Assembly: GCF_900537175.1 (NCBI RefSeq)
Contig: NZ_LS999834.1
Span: 1,473-65,472, forward strand
DNA: 64,000 nucleotides
From: Lentilitoribacter sp. Alg239-R112
Lineage (GTDB): Bacteria; Pseudomonadota; Alphaproteobacteria; Rhizobiales; Rhizobiaceae
Reading direction: 5' to 3'
In this document: positions 27,387 to 37,520 of the stretch, one piece after another
How positions within the stretch are numbered: position 1 is the stretch's first letter
How the letters are laid out: the number at the start of each line of letters is the position of its first letter
Made by a program: the position numbers and the translations under genes
Notes under the pieces: model-generated
Seen by the model: the letters and a program-made list of their open reading frames with translations, nothing else
Databases searched by the model: none
Told to the model about the DNA's origin: nothing

Positions 27387-30300
27387 GTGCGACAATTGGA
27401 GAAAAATGGAAATGTCGAATATGGCAAAGGTTCCTTTCTGGGCCTATGCTATAATTGCGTCCATTACTTTTCCTGGGGTGTCATTGTAGTACTAATTCTA
27501 TTCTGCGTGGCCGTCGGCGTGTTGCAAAGCGGTATGGCTGATACGTACATTTCTGACTATTCACAAAGTACTTTCAAGAATATCGTTGGCGAAAACCGTG
27601 CTATAAATATTGAAAAAACAGCGTTGCGACTATCGGGAGATGGGCGCATTTCAGTCGAGGCACGTGAGTTTTCGTTTAGCGGTGGTCGTGATGCACAATT
27701 AGCTTACGAGCTTAATGTGGATCGTGCTCAAATGAAAATTGATCCGATTACACTCGCTCGGGGTACAGCCACAATATCGGCGGTAGACATTTCCGATGTG
27801 GAACTCAATTTAACACCAAACCAGCAAACAGATACAAGCGATCAGGGTACGTTTATCCCAAAAATACAGGAATTTGATGGTTTCATTGAGATGATATTCT
27901 CTCAAATTGAAAGTGCTGAGAGAAATAATATTTTACGCGATGCCGATTCGATTACGTTTGAGGATGTAAAGATAAGCCATCTGGCATTTGAGCGTTTTGG
28001 TGGTTTGATCATAAAGGAAGCGACTGTGCTTCGTACTGAAGGGCATTTATCAGCTGTTGATGGTATTATCCAACTGGGCGAAGATGAGTTTCCGTTATCA
28101 TTCACACGAAAAGTGCAATCCGATGATCAAACCATTGAAGGTAGTATTGGAAAGTTTACCGTTCAGTTCGAAACGAATGACCCAAATCCCGAGTTCCGAT
28201 CCGGTCTAGATACAACAATGGTTGCGAGTTTTAATCTCAAGCGTGCGAGCGAAACCAGCTTGCCGGAGTTTAAACTGTCGCTAGATATTGATCCTGGTGA
28301 TCTTAAAATGGGTGGTGAATTGGCTGAACTTAAAAAGTCTCAGCTCAATTGGTTCTATGATGCAGGCAAAAAAGCAATCGAACTCGCTCAATCTGACATT
28401 GCAGTTTCTAAATCTGTTTTTCCAATTTCTGGCGGACTAATTGATGCCGAAAATTTTAAAGATAAGGGCAAAGAAGGTATCGTTTTTGACTTTGTCGTCG
28501 GCGAGGGGGTCTTGGCACCAATTGATACCAATGAAGTTCCGATAATCTTCTCGGCTAAAGCATTTGGATATTACAGTTTTGAAAAGCGCGAACTTAATGC
28601 TGAAGAATTAGTTATAGCAACGGGCGGAAAATATGCAGCTGGCAATGCCATTATCAGGTTTATGGGCAAAGGTTCTCCCGAACTAAATATTGCTATTCAG
28701 GTGCCGGAAATCGAGACAGCGGTTGCCAAACAATTTTGGCCGTTTTGGTTAGGTCGCGGTACGCGTGGCTGGGCAACTAACAATATATTTGGTGGGAATA
28801 TAAAGAATGCAAATCTATATCTGCATGTCGATGCGGGCCGTTTTGCAAATCCTGTTCGACCAATCATGCACAAGGACGAAGATTATCAAGTTGATTATGA
28901 TTTCACCAACGCCAGAGTGAATATTGTCGGAGATGTTCCGCCCGTCAGAAATGCCAACGGGCATATGAAACTGCGTGGTACCAAAGTCACTGTTTCTGTC
29001 GATAAGGGCACTTCCTTTTTCCCGTCAAACCGGAAGATGGATATTGTAAATGGAACAATCACAATTCCTGATACGAACCAAGTGCCGCTTATGGCAGATG
29101 TGGACTTTAACCTGACGGGCTGGGCTGATGCCGCCGCGGAACTTATCAGCTTTAATCCTATCGATGCGCTGGATGATATTGGGATCGTACCAGAAGACAT
29201 TTCAGGCTTAGTGGATGCGCACGTCATCGCCAAATTGGGCCTAATCCCTGATCAAAACCCACCAGATCCTGTGTGGGAAGTTGAGCTAGATCTAAATGGT
29301 GTTGATCTTTCTGTGCCGATTGAGAAACATATTTTGACGAATATTACGGGTAAAGTTGACGTTAATAGCGAACGCGCAATTATGGACGCCAAGCTCAGAG
29401 TTGATGGTGTAAACCTAAATGCACAGGTGACGGAACCCATCCGTAATTCCGATGTCCCTCGCAAACTTGCGTTGAACGGTATTCTAGATGCAAAAGATCG
29501 AACTAAATTCGGCTTAGATGTAAATGATGTGATCATTGGCAAAGTTGGGTTTAAGCAAGAGCGTGTTGACGGCGTTCGAAATAATATTGAGATTGATCTC
29601 AAAAACAGCGTCGTTATTGCGCCCGGCACTGCATGGAAAAAAGCAAAGGGTGTTCCGGCAAAAGCAACTTTTGTTGTCATAGAGAACGGAAATTCTGCGA
29701 AATTGTCAGATTTCAAGTTTTTCGGAAAAGGGTTCTCTGCAATCGGAGCGCTTGATTTAGATGCGAGTGGCGTAAAATTCGCTAATTTCTCTAATGTGAA
29801 ACTATCACCCAAAGATAATTATGGCTTTACTGTCACAAGACAGGGGAATGGTTACAAGATCAACATTAGTGGTAAATCTTTTGATATGCGCCCTCTGATT
29901 GCTCAATTGAAGGCAGACGAAACGACAACGTTAAAGTATGACAGTAGCCAAGCGGCAATAGACCTGACAGGTAAGATCGACAAAGTTTATGGCTTCGGGA
30001 ATGAAGTTTTATCAGTTTCAACCATGAAATATTCTGAACGTGGCGGGATACCTAGCTTAGCTGAGTTCACAGGCCGAACGAGCGCAGGTGGATCAGTTGC
30101 GGCACAGTTAAAAGGCGACAAAAACGGCGATGTCGTGACCGTTGCCAGCGATGATTCTGGCAGTTTCTGGCGGTTTTTTGACATCTATGCTTTTGTTCAA
30201 GGTGGCTCTGTGGACCTGCGCCTAACCAAAAGCGGCAACGGGCCTCATGTTGGCAATGTAAATATGCGTAATTTCAAAGTCATTGGTGATGAGCGCCTTA

Positions 30301-30722
30301 AGACGCTTGTCTCCACGCGTGCAAGTGCAAAGGAACGCAGCTTAAATGAAGCACTGAAAGGTCGCTTGGACGTAAGCCGCGTGAATTTCACCCAAGCAAA
30401 TATTAGTGTTCAACTCAATAACGGGCGTCTTGATATTAAAGAAGGTATCGTGCGTGGACCACAAATCGGTGCGGCTTTTGATGGCATGCTTTATGACAGA
30501 AAAGACAATACCAACATTTCCGGCACATTCATGCCCGCATATGCACTTAACAGCTTTTTTGGTGAGATCCCGATCTTGGGTGCCTTGTTGGGCAACGGTA
30601 AGGACAAGGCACTGTTAGGTATAACGTTTAAGGTTAGCGGAAATGCTGATAACCCACAAATACAGGTGAACCCGCTATCAATTATAGCGCCGGGTATTTT
30701 CCGAAGTATCTTTGAGTTTTAA
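27387..30722 (+). CDS. Large AsmA-like/YhdP-like envelope protein
   Basis: The 1111-residue protein has one N-terminal membrane helix (residues about 29-47, FSWGVIVVLILFCVAVGVL) and a long beta-rich periplasmic part ending in an AsmA-like C-terminal region (NVNMRNFKVIGDERLK, IKEGIVRGPQIGAAFDG, INPLSIIAPGIFR-like end). Large AsmA/YhdP proteins form hydrophobic grooves that carry phospholipids between membranes; this role is transferred by family. GTG at 27387 is the only start that keeps the membrane helix; ATG codons nearby are in another frame. It is convergent with tyrS. Confidence 0.88.
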   Translation: MRQLEKNGNVEYGKGSFLGLCYNCVHYFSWGVIVVLILFCVAVGVLQSGMADTYISDYSQSTFKNIVGENRAINIEKTALRLSGDGRISVEAREFSFSGGRDAQLAYELNVDRAQMKIDPITLARGTATISAVDISDVELNLTPNQQTDTSDQGTFIPKIQEFDGFIEMIFSQIESAERNNILRDADSITFEDVKISHLAFERFGGLIIKEATVLRTEGHLSAVDGIIQLGEDEFPLSFTRKVQSDDQTIEGSIGKFTVQFETNDPNPEFRSGLDTTMVASFNLKRASETSLPEFKLSLDIDPGDLKMGGELAELKKSQLNWFYDAGKKAIELAQSDIAVSKSVFPISGGLIDAENFKDKGKEGIVFDFVVGEGVLAPIDTNEVPIIFSAKAFGYYSFEKRELNAEELVIATGGKYAAGNAIIRFMGKGSPELNIAIQVPEIETAVAKQFWPFWLGRGTRGWATNNIFGGNIKNANLYLHVDAGRFANPVRPIMHKDEDYQVDYDFTNARVNIVGDVPPVRNANGHMKLRGTKVTVSVDKGTSFFPSNRKMDIVNGTITIPDTNQVPLMADVDFNLTGWADAAAELISFNPIDALDDIGIVPEDISGLVDAHVIAKLGLIPDQNPPDPVWEVELDLNGVDLSVPIEKHILTNITGKVDVNSERAIMDAKLRVDGVNLNAQVTEPIRNSDVPRKLALNGILDAKDRTKFGLDVNDVIIGKVGFKQERVDGVRNNIEIDLKNSVVIAPGTAWKKAKGVPAKATFVVIENGNSAKLSDFKFFGKGFSAIGALDLDASGVKFANFSNVKLSPKDNYGFTVTRQGNGYKINISGKSFDMRPLIAQLKADETTTLKYDSSQAAIDLTGKIDKVYGFGNEVLSVSTMKYSERGGIPSLAEFTGRTSAGGSVAAQLKGDKNGDVVTVASDDSGSFWRFFDIYAFVQGGSVDLRLTKSGNGPHVGNVNMRNFKVIGDERLKTLVSTRASAKERSLNEALKGRLDVSRVNFTQANISVQLNNGRLDIKEGIVRGPQIGAAFDGMLYDRKDNTNISGTFMPAYALNSFFGEIPILGALLGNGKDKALLGITFKVSGNADNPQIQVNPLSIIAPGIFRSIFEF

Positions 30723-30744
30723 CAAAAATACTTCGGTTTTAGGA

Positions 30745-31998
30745 CTATTCAGGCCTGATTAGGACGTGCTTCTTTTTACCCATAGAAAGTTTGATAACAC
30801 CATCATCGGAAATGGCACTTTCATTCACGAGCATGCGTTCATCGGTCATCTGCTTGTCGTTGATCTTGATCGCACCACCTTTAATGTGACGACGTGCTTC
30901 GCCATTGGAAGAGGCAAAACCCGCTTTTACAATAAGCGACAATAGACCAACGCCTTCTGCGATATCCGAAGATGGTAGGCTAATGCTTGGTAGATCGTGC
31001 GCAACAGCACCTTCTTCAAAGGTTTTGCGAGCTGTTTCCGCTGCGCCTTCTGCGGTCTCGCGACCGTGCGCCATAGCGGTGATTTCAGTTGCCAATATCT
31101 TTTTAACTTCATTGATCTCGCTGCCGCCAAGTGCTGCAAGGCGTTCAATCTCATCGATTGGTAATGTTGTAAAAAGTTTCAAGAATTTACCAACATCCGC
31201 ATCTTCAGTGTTGCGCCAATATTGCCAAAAATCATAAGGTGAATACATATCGGGATTTAGCCAGATGGCGCCATTGGCTGACTTACCCATTTTCGCACCG
31301 GAAGATGTGGTTAAAAGCGGAGTTGTAACCGCGTAAAGTTGCTCAGTACCCATGCGGTGGCCAAGATCAATACCGTTAACAATATTTCCCCATTGATCTG
31401 ATCCACCCATCTGCACGCGGCAGTCATAACGTTTTGCAAGTTCTACAAAGTCATATCCTTGCAAGATCATGTAATTGAACTCAAGAAATGAGAGTGATTG
31501 CTCGCGATCAAGGCGAGTTTTCACAGAATCAAAGGACAGCATCCGATTGACTGAAAAGTACTTACCAACATCGCGAAGAAAATCGAGGTAATTCAGTTTT
31601 GCCAACCATTCAGCATTATTGACCATCATGGCATCGGTTTTGCCGTTGCCATAGGTCAAATAGTTTGAAAATACTTTCTGAATACTATCGATATTTTCCT
31701 GAATTTTTTCGATCGTCATCAGTTGGCGAGATTCTTCTTTAAAAGAAGGATCACCCACCATACCGGTGCCACCACCCATAAGAGAAATTGGTCTGTGTCC
31801 GCATTTTTGTAGCCAGTGCAGGATCATAATCTGAGTAAGCGAGCCAGCGTGCAGGCTCGCTGCAGTTGGATCAAAGCCGATATAGGCAGTCACAGTTTCC
31901 GTTTGAAAAAGTTTATCAAGCCCAGCATCATCAGTTGTTTGATGAATAAAGCCACGAGTTGCGAGAGTGTGCAGAAATTCAGATTTGAACGCGGACAT
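30745..31998 (-). CDS. tyrS: Tyrosyl-tRNA synthetase
   Basis: TyrS charges tRNA-Tyr. The 417-residue class I enzyme shows [16 protein letters not shown] (HIGH motif), [24 protein letters not shown], and [12 protein letters not shown] (KMSKS motif), with a C-terminal S4-type RNA-binding domain ([19 protein letters not shown]). Length is normal. The gene diverges from anmK, a widespread Hyphomicrobiales pairing. Confidence 0.97.
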   Translation of the reverse strand: MSAFKSEFLHTLATRGFIHQTTDDAGLDKLFQTETVTAYIGFDPTAASLHAGSLTQIMILHWLQKCGHRPISLMGGGTGMVGDPSFKEESRQLMTIEKIQENIDSIQKVFSNYLTYGNGKTDAMMVNNAEWLAKLNYLDFLRDVGKYFSVNRMLSFDSVKTRLDREQSLSFLEFNYMILQGYDFVELAKRYDCRVQMGGSDQWGNIVNGIDLGHRMGTEQLYAVTTPLLTTSSGAKMGKSANGAIWLNPDMYSPYDFWQYWRNTEDADVGKFLKLFTTLPIDEIERLAALGGSEINEVKKILATEITAMAHGRETAEGAAETARKTFEEGAVAHDLPSISLPSSDIAEGVGLLSLIVKAGFASSNGEARRHIKGGAIKINDKQMTDERMLVNESAISDDGVIKLSMGKKKHVLIRPE

Positions 31999-32141
31999 AA
32001 CGAATTGCCTTTTGGTCTTCCAACGAAAAATGTTGCATAGAAATAAGTTCGAAACATATATTTGTCAGCGTTTAGCACTGTTTTATCAAGATTTCACCCC
32101 TCTTGTTTGATTAAGTCAGAAGATCAGTTAAATTCGTTTCA

Positions 32142-33275
32142 ATGAATCAGAAACATCTAAATGCAATTGGTCTGATGAGTGGCACGTCGCTGGATGGCAT
32201 CGATGTAGCGCTTTTGAGATCAGATGGTGAAAACGATCTCGAACGTGGCCCGTTTTTATCGATTCCCTATGATGATGAATTTCGCAACCAGCTTAAGCAG
32301 GCTTTAGTTGAAGCAAAGGTTATAAAGTCACGTGATGAGCGGCCCGATGGGCTGGCAGATCTTGAGCGAGAACTGACGGGACGACATGCAGATGCAATTG
32401 AAGAGTTTCTTGCACAGCATAACTTGCGCATGTCCGACGTCGATTTGATCGGGTTTCACGGTCAGACTATTCTACATAAGCCTGGAGAGGCGCTAACAGT
32501 TCAACTTGGTAACGGTGATTTGCTGTCTGAGCGAATAGGAATTCCAGTCGTTTATGACATGCGCGCCAATGATATGGCGAATGGCGGGCAGGGTGCTCCA
32601 CTTGCGCCCGCCTATCACCGAGCACTGGTTGCGAATATGAGTTCTGCCAACAATGGCGTGGCGATTGTTAATATCGGTGGCATTTCAAATATCTCGGCTG
32701 TATTTCCTGCGAACCTGTCGGATAGTGAATTGCATGCATTTGACTGCGGAACAGGTAACATTTTGATTGATCAGTGGGTGGAAGCGCATTCGGGTCAAAA
32801 ATATGATGATGGCGGAAAGATTGGTTTGCGTGGTAAAGTTATTTCAGATGTTGCTGTTGACTACATTAGAAATGTTAAGGAGCTTATCTCGGATGGACGA
32901 TCTTTAGACCGGCTTGATTTCCCCATATTAGACAAAGCCAGTGCCTCATTGGAGGATGGTGCGCGAACGCTCGCTCATGTTACTGGACAACTCATTGCCG
33001 CCTCTGTTGCTCGTTTGCCGCTTGAGCCGAAACTATGGATTTTGTGTGGCGGCGGACGCTTAAACAAAGCCATCATTGTAGAGCTTGAAGAAGCACTCTC
33101 GTCTGATTGTAATGTGGTAACGGCAGAAGAGGCAGGAATTTCCGGCGATGCAGTCGAGGCCGAAGCATGGGCCTACCTTGCAATACGCTCGATGAAAGGT
33201 CTACCACTGACATATCCTTCAACAACTGGCGTAAATATGCCTGCTTCGGGTGGAGTGTTGGCGAATCTAATTTGA
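32142..33275 (+). CDS. anmK: Anhydro-N-acetylmuramic acid kinase
   Basis: AnmK phosphorylates and opens anhydro-MurNAc in peptidoglycan recycling, giving MurNAc-6-phosphate. The 377-residue protein begins with the hallmark IGLMSGTSLDGIDVAL and has GFHGQTILHKPG, GGISNISAV and FDCGTGNILID. It starts at ATG 143 nt from the divergent tyrS. Confidence 0.95.
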   Translation: MNQKHLNAIGLMSGTSLDGIDVALLRSDGENDLERGPFLSIPYDDEFRNQLKQALVEAKVIKSRDERPDGLADLERELTGRHADAIEEFLAQHNLRMSDVDLIGFHGQTILHKPGEALTVQLGNGDLLSERIGIPVVYDMRANDMANGGQGAPLAPAYHRALVANMSSANNGVAIVNIGGISNISAVFPANLSDSELHAFDCGTGNILIDQWVEAHSGQKYDDGGKIGLRGKVISDVAVDYIRNVKELISDGRSLDRLDFPILDKASASLEDGARTLAHVTGQLIAASVARLPLEPKLWILCGGGRLNKAIIVELEEALSSDCNVVTAEEAGISGDAVEAEAWAYLAIRSMKGLPLTYPSTTGVNMPASGGVLANLI

Positions 33276-33354
33276 GCCCCGTACTCATCCCACAGTGAAC
33301 ATGGAGTGTAAGCACATACATTCTACATAAAATTGAATATCTGATAAGCGCGCA

Positions 33355-33849
33355 TCACAACTCTAAAAACATGATTTTCCGAGCCGTATTGAATCCAGCT
33401 TTTTTGTAACATATTCGTGCCGTCTCGTTAAATGTCCAAGCATCTATCTGGACCCGTTTTGCACCAGCTGATTTCGCACAACGTTTTACATACTCAATCA
33501 TATAGGTCCCGTATCCTTTTCCCCTATGTTGTTGAGACACCACTACTTGTTCGATTTGTACACGTTTGTGTTTAAATGCTATAAGGCTGTCCTCTGTTTC
33601 AGTGATGAGATAGTAGATAAGCCCAATTGCCTCGCTGTTATTTTCTGCAATAAGCAAGTTTCCGTTTGGCACCTCCAGTAGATTGGAGAATAATGGCGCG
33701 TAATTGTTCTTCTCTTGCGGACGTTTAAAAATTTTAGGTTCCGCATCGGCGTGAATTGCTTGGATTTGCTCATAGAGCCGATATGCAAAATCTAAATCAC
33801 GCTTATTTGCCTTGCGCATGGTTAAATTGGGGTCAGTTGGACGAGCCAT
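33355..33849 (-). CDS. GNAT-family N-acetyltransferase
   Basis: The 164-residue protein shows the acetyl-CoA binding motif QQHRGKGYGTYMIEY and the C-terminal NETARICYKKAGF typical of GNAT enzymes. The frame continues upstream to 33900, but ATG at 33849 is preferred since AAAGG lies a suitable distance before it and the product then starts MARPTDPNLTMRKANKRD. The acceptor substrate is unknown. Confidence 0.88.
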   Translation of the reverse strand: MARPTDPNLTMRKANKRDLDFAYRLYEQIQAIHADAEPKIFKRPQEKNNYAPLFSNLLEVPNGNLLIAENNSEAIGLIYYLITETEDSLIAFKHKRVQIEQVVVSQQHRGKGYGTYMIEYVKRCAKSAGAKRVQIDAWTFNETARICYKKAGFNTARKIMFLEL

Positions 33850-34053
33850 TGCATTTATCCTTTTAGATTTTGGAATAAATTGATGGCATAAAAAAACCAC
33901 TCCAACTTACTCATTGGGCGGTTCATGTTTTCACATTAAACGTCAACCACCTCTATCTGGAGCGGTTTGTATAATATCGCATGTTTGTATTTGTACGGAC
34001 CATAATCCTATTCTATTATAAGGTATGGTGCTATGCAACAATCCATTGCGAGG

Positions 34054-34084
34054 AAAGGCCTCTATGGGACCCATAGAGACCTTT
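34054..34084 (-). terminator. Hairpin downstream of the Met-rich OmpA gene
   Basis: A near-perfect 31-nt palindrome with arms CTCTATGGG / CCCATAGAG and outer AAAGG / CCTTT lies 19 nt after the stop of the OmpA-domain gene. It lacks a good T-tract but is symmetric and could end transcription from either side. Confidence 0.6.
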
Positions 34085-34103
34085 GTCATATTCACTAGCG
34101 TTA

Positions 34104-34886
34104 CTATTTCACAGAAATCATAACACGACGGTTTGCAGAGCTGCTACCAAATTGACCAGTTTCGCCAGCACCTTTTACCATTGTGTGGGAAAGATCGACA
34201 CCTGCGGACATAAGCTCACCTTTCACCCATTCCGCACGCTCTTCAGATAAAGCCATATTTACGCTTTTTGGCCCTGCTTTGCTTGAATAGCCAGTGATTT
34301 CGATAGCGCAAGCCGCATCACCTGAAAGCTCCTTAACTTTCATGACAACATCCGCGATGGAATCGGCAGCAGCTGTTGCGTTGCCAAAGCCCGTGACCGC
34401 AAACTCGGCCGCATCACAAGCTTCAACTGCCATCATCATAGCTTTTTTGTCTTCCTCGGCAGCCATCATTTCTTTTTTCTTAGCTTCTTCAGCCGCCATC
34501 ATCATGGCTTTCTTTTTCTCTTCCTCAGCCATCATCATGGCCTTTTTATCTTCTTCTGCGGCCATCATTTCAGCTTTCTTAGCTTCTTCAGCTGCCATCA
34601 TGGCTTTCTTTTTCGTTTCTTCGGCCATCATCATAGCCTTTTTTTTATCTTCACCTTCGGCAGCCATCATGGCTTTTTTTTCCGCTTCTTCAGCCATCAT
34701 CATCGCTTTTTTTGCGTCTTCTGCGAGCATCATTGCTTTCTTCTTGATCTCGTCAGCAGCGGCAGATTGTGCAACTTCGATGCGCTCAAAAGCAGTATCT
34801 TTCGTTTGCTGAATAGCATTCTCAGCCAGAGAGAATGTTGTGCTTGCAAGAAGCGTGACGAATAGAGTGGATGAAATGAGTTTCAT
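34104..34886 (-). CDS. OmpA-domain protein with methionine-rich repeats
   Basis: The 260-residue product has a signal peptide (cleavage near residue 21, TFSLA), then ten 10-12-residue repeats of the form KKAMMMAEEA at residues about 48-156, and a C-terminal OmpA-like peptidoglycan-binding domain (IEITGYSSKAG, LSEERAEWVKGELMSAGVD, SSSANRRVMISVK). The repeats are highly charged, rich in Ala, Lys and Glu, and carry about 25 methionines in pairs and triplets; they should form a long helix. The OmpA domain implies attachment to the cell wall. The repeat part could be a spacer spanning the periplasm, or a metal- or oxidant-binding element; neither is shown. Confidence 0.88.
   Translation of the reverse strand: MKLISSTLFVTLLASTTFSLAENAIQQTKDTAFERIEVAQSAAADEIKKKAMMLAEDAKKAMMMAEEAEKKAMMAAEGEDKKKAMMMAEETKKKAMMAAEEAKKAEMMAAEEDKKAMMMAEEEKKKAMMMAAEEAKKKEMMAAEEDKKAMMMAVEACDAAEFAVTGFGNATAAADSIADVVMKVKELSGDAACAIEITGYSSKAGPKSVNMALSEERAEWVKGELMSAGVDLSHTMVKGAGETGQFGSSSANRRVMISVK
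34419..34745 (-). repeat. Tandem ~33-bp repeats encoding Met-rich hendecads
   Basis: Ten imperfect tandem units, mostly 33 bp, encode KKAMMMAEEA-type elevens inside the OmpA-domain gene. Unit lengths of 10, 11 and 12 residues show that whole codons have been gained or lost without breaking the frame. Confidence 0.85.
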
Positions 34887-35261
34887 GAGATTTCCCTGAA
34901 TTTAGGTTAAGTTTAATTCTTTGAAAAAACTAACACGCGGGAATATTATATCCAGTGGGAAATATTCCCAATATGTTCAAGTTACAACACGTTTCTGTGA
35001 TCTGGCTGCGAGAAAAGGTGACTATATTTATTGAAATTGGATTATTAGTTTATGGATTAGATGAAGCTTTTGCGGAAATTTGTGGGTTTGAACTTAGCAA
35101 AATCGGATTGCTCTCACTTCCTACCAGTAAGAAACTCGTACAAATTTTAATAAATAATCAATCATAAATGAACAATGTTGTTGTAATTCTACTTTGAAAT
35201 AGTGCGAGTACTTTTCGTGAATTAAGTATTTTCTATTTTATTCAATTAGTTATGAATCTTG
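34887..35261. other. Intergenic gap with no supported gene
   Basis: This AT-rich region carries only a 70-codon frame (34955-35167) without a ribosome binding site or recognisable content. The promoter of the Met-rich OmpA gene (minus strand) should be at its left end. Confidence 0.45.
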
Positions 35262-35573
35262 ATGACAGCAACCAATAATAAAAATCGGAACATGAGAATC
35301 GTCATTGGCGTGAATGTTTTCATTTGTTTTGTTGTTTTAGTCATCCCAATACTTATGCCGAAGAGCGAAAAGGTGGCCGTTATTCTGCCGCCATGGAGCG
35401 AACCAAGCAAGATTATCCAGGTTATCGCAGATGCTGGGGGAGCACTCGTCAATGGCGGACGGTTGGACTGGATCGCTGTCACTACCTCAGAATCAGACGA
35501 CTTTGTTAGTAAACTTTATCAGGCGGGCGCAGTTATAGTAATTGATGGCTCCATTGCTGCCGCTTGTCTTTAG
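35262..35573 (+). CDS. Small membrane-anchored protein before the chemoreceptor
   Basis: The product of about 103 residues has one N-terminal membrane helix (residues about 12-31, [19 protein letters not shown]) and a short extracytoplasmic domain ([38 protein letters not shown]). The start is uncertain: TTG at 35259, ATG at 35262 or an ATG at about 35292. It ends 14 nt before the chemoreceptor gene, so they are almost certainly co-transcribed. I recognise no named family; similar small proteins seem to occur in alphaproteobacteria, but that is memory, not a search. Confidence 0.75.
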   Translation: MTATNNKNRNMRIVIGVNVFICFVVLVIPILMPKSEKVAVILPPWSEPSKIIQVIADAGGALVNGGRLDWIAVTTSESDDFVSKLYQAGAVIVIDGSIAAACL

Positions 35574-35587
35574 AGAGGAAACAGAAA

Positions 35588-37345
35588 ATGAAATCTATTG
35601 AAGATATTCGGCATATAGGCATGAAGGTCTTAGTCACCCTATTATGGGTGAATGCAGCCTTAATTGCTGTTCGGGCAATATTTGTTGCACATCCTCAGAT
35701 GATCGTACTTATTGCCGGTGGGCTAACGATGGCATTATTGGGGACATTTACATGGCGAGCCGATAAGGCTGGTGTAGTTGCAAGAACAACTGCTGGCTTG
35801 ACGCAAGCCGCGCAGGTGGCATTACTTGTTGGCGCGTTTTCCGGTTCTGATCTTCAAATAGATATGCATATGTATTTCTTTGCAATGCTAGCTATCTGTG
35901 CAGCATGCATCGATTGGCGCCCCATACTTGCCTTCACCGGTTTGACAGCTGTTCATCATGTCGTACTTTATTTTGTTATTCCTGCCGCAGTTTTTCCCGG
36001 CGAAAGTTCGGTCCTTCGTGTTGGTTTACATGCTGTAATTCTTGTCGCAGAAGCGGGCGTGTTATTAGCACTTACGAATATGATGTGGCGATCTTTTGCT
36101 TCTACGCAATTGGCGATTTCTGAGGCGCAAGCTGCTCAGAAAGAAGCGGAAGAGCAAACTAAAATTGCTGGAGACGCTCAAGATGCAAATACACAAGCGC
36201 AGTCTCAGCGCGAAGCAGAGCGCACAGAGGAAAATGCAAAACTGCAAAATGTTATTGAGACATTGGCAAACGGCTTAACAAAGTTATCTAATGGTGATTT
36301 AACGGCAAACATACCATCACCATTTGAAGGTAAACTTGATCAGTTACGTACCGATTTCAACGGCTCAGTTGCCAAACTTGCTAAAACGATGTGCGAAATG
36401 AACAGTGTCTCAACAAATTTGAGAGAAAACTCCGTTGAAATTAGTAATGCGACAAATGAACTATCGCAACGCACAGAAACACAAGCGGCATCATTGGAAG
36501 AAACATCGGCTGCACTAGATGAGATTACCGCAACAGTTCGCGAAACGTCTGAACGAGCCAATGAAGCTGCTGTTAGTGCAAGTAATGCTCGTGCAGATTC
36601 TGAAAAATCAAGCAAAGTTGTGATCAGTGCTGTTGCTGCGATGGAGGGAATTGAAAAAGCCTCCGGCGATATTTCAAATATTATCAACGTTATTGACGAA
36701 ATCGCCTTCCAAACTAATCTACTGGCATTGAATGCTGGTGTTGAGGCGGCACGTGCAGGCGAGGCAGGAAAGGGCTTTGCTGTTGTTGCGCAAGAGGTGC
36801 GCGAATTGGCTCAACGGTCTGCGTCCGCTGCAAAAGAGATCAAGGAATTGATTACCAAATCCGGTGATGAGGTTGCCAATGGTGTTCAACTTGTACAGCA
36901 AACAGGTGAAGTGTTGGAGAAAATATCAACACATGTTGCAACGATTGATTCCCAGATTGGCACAATATCCCAAGGTGCGGCAGAACAGTTGACTGGAATT
37001 CAAGAGGTTAATAGCGCTGTTAACTCTATGGATCAGGTTACACAACGAAACGCTGCAATGGTTGAGGAAAACACGGCTGTCACACAACATATTGCCGATG
37101 AAGTTGCAGTGCTTGCCGAGCTAATACAGACATTTGATATAGGCAACGGAGTCGCTGCAAAACGAGTAAATGTTTCGTCGTCAGGCCCCGTCGCTCAGGC
37201 AACGCCCGTCATGCCTGCATCTGTCACAGATGAGCACGATCCAAAACCATCTCCCGCCAAAGCTATGGTGAAGAAAGTGGCAAATGCCTTTAATGGAAAT
37301 AGCGCTGTAGCTGTTGAAAAGGCAGATGGTTGGGATGAGTTTTAA
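35588..37345 (+). CDS. Methyl-accepting chemotaxis protein
   Basis: The 585-residue receptor has about six membrane helices at residues 15-180 rather than a periplasmic ligand domain, a Glu/Gln-rich linker, a HAMP-like segment ([20 protein letters not shown]) and a long signalling domain with the hairpin tip [20 protein letters not shown]. The last residues GWDEF resemble the C-terminal xWxxF pentapeptide that tethers the methylation enzymes CheR and CheB. The start ATG has GAGAGGAAA upstream; a longer upstream frame to 35564 is not needed. It is co-transcribed with the small membrane protein. Confidence 0.93.
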   Translation: MKSIEDIRHIGMKVLVTLLWVNAALIAVRAIFVAHPQMIVLIAGGLTMALLGTFTWRADKAGVVARTTAGLTQAAQVALLVGAFSGSDLQIDMHMYFFAMLAICAACIDWRPILAFTGLTAVHHVVLYFVIPAAVFPGESSVLRVGLHAVILVAEAGVLLALTNMMWRSFASTQLAISEAQAAQKEAEEQTKIAGDAQDANTQAQSQREAERTEENAKLQNVIETLANGLTKLSNGDLTANIPSPFEGKLDQLRTDFNGSVAKLAKTMCEMNSVSTNLRENSVEISNATNELSQRTETQAASLEETSAALDEITATVRETSERANEAAVSASNARADSEKSSKVVISAVAAMEGIEKASGDISNIINVIDEIAFQTNLLALNAGVEAARAGEAGKGFAVVAQEVRELAQRSASAAKEIKELITKSGDEVANGVQLVQQTGEVLEKISTHVATIDSQIGTISQGAAEQLTGIQEVNSAVNSMDQVTQRNAAMVEENTAVTQHIADEVAVLAELIQTFDIGNGVAAKRVNVSSSGPVAQATPVMPASVTDEHDPKPSPAKAMVKKVANAFNGNSAVAVEKADGWDEF

Positions 37346-37419
37346 TTCAGAGTGAGCAAAATGCGATCGCGACAGCAACATATGTTGCGGTCGGATTGAG
37401 CTTAACATCAAAATATTTA

Positions 37420-37444
37420 AGCCGGGCTTTGTTGCTCGGCTTTT
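37420..37444 (+). terminator. Terminator after the chemoreceptor gene
   Basis: A stem AGCCGGGC / GCTCGGCT (one G-U pair) with a 6-nt loop is followed by a short T-run, about 75 nt after the stop codon. Confidence 0.82.
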
Positions 37445-37520
37445 GTTATTATGGGGCAGTTAACACCAAATAAATGAGAAAATGTTATCCTGCCTACTGA
37501 ACAGACTATTGGAAATGCAG

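Noticed and set aside
34419..34745. Tandem repeats as a CRISPR-like array
   Set aside because: The units are contiguous coding repeats of about 33 bp without spacers, and no cas genes are present.
34294..34812. A 172-codon plus-strand frame rich in Ala, Ser, Phe and Ile across the OmpA-domain gene
   Set aside because: It is the mirror of the Met-rich tandem repeats on the minus strand and has no signal or start support.
34955..35167. 70-codon frame upstream of the small membrane protein
   Set aside because: No ribosome site or recognisable features; probably chance in AT-rich DNA.
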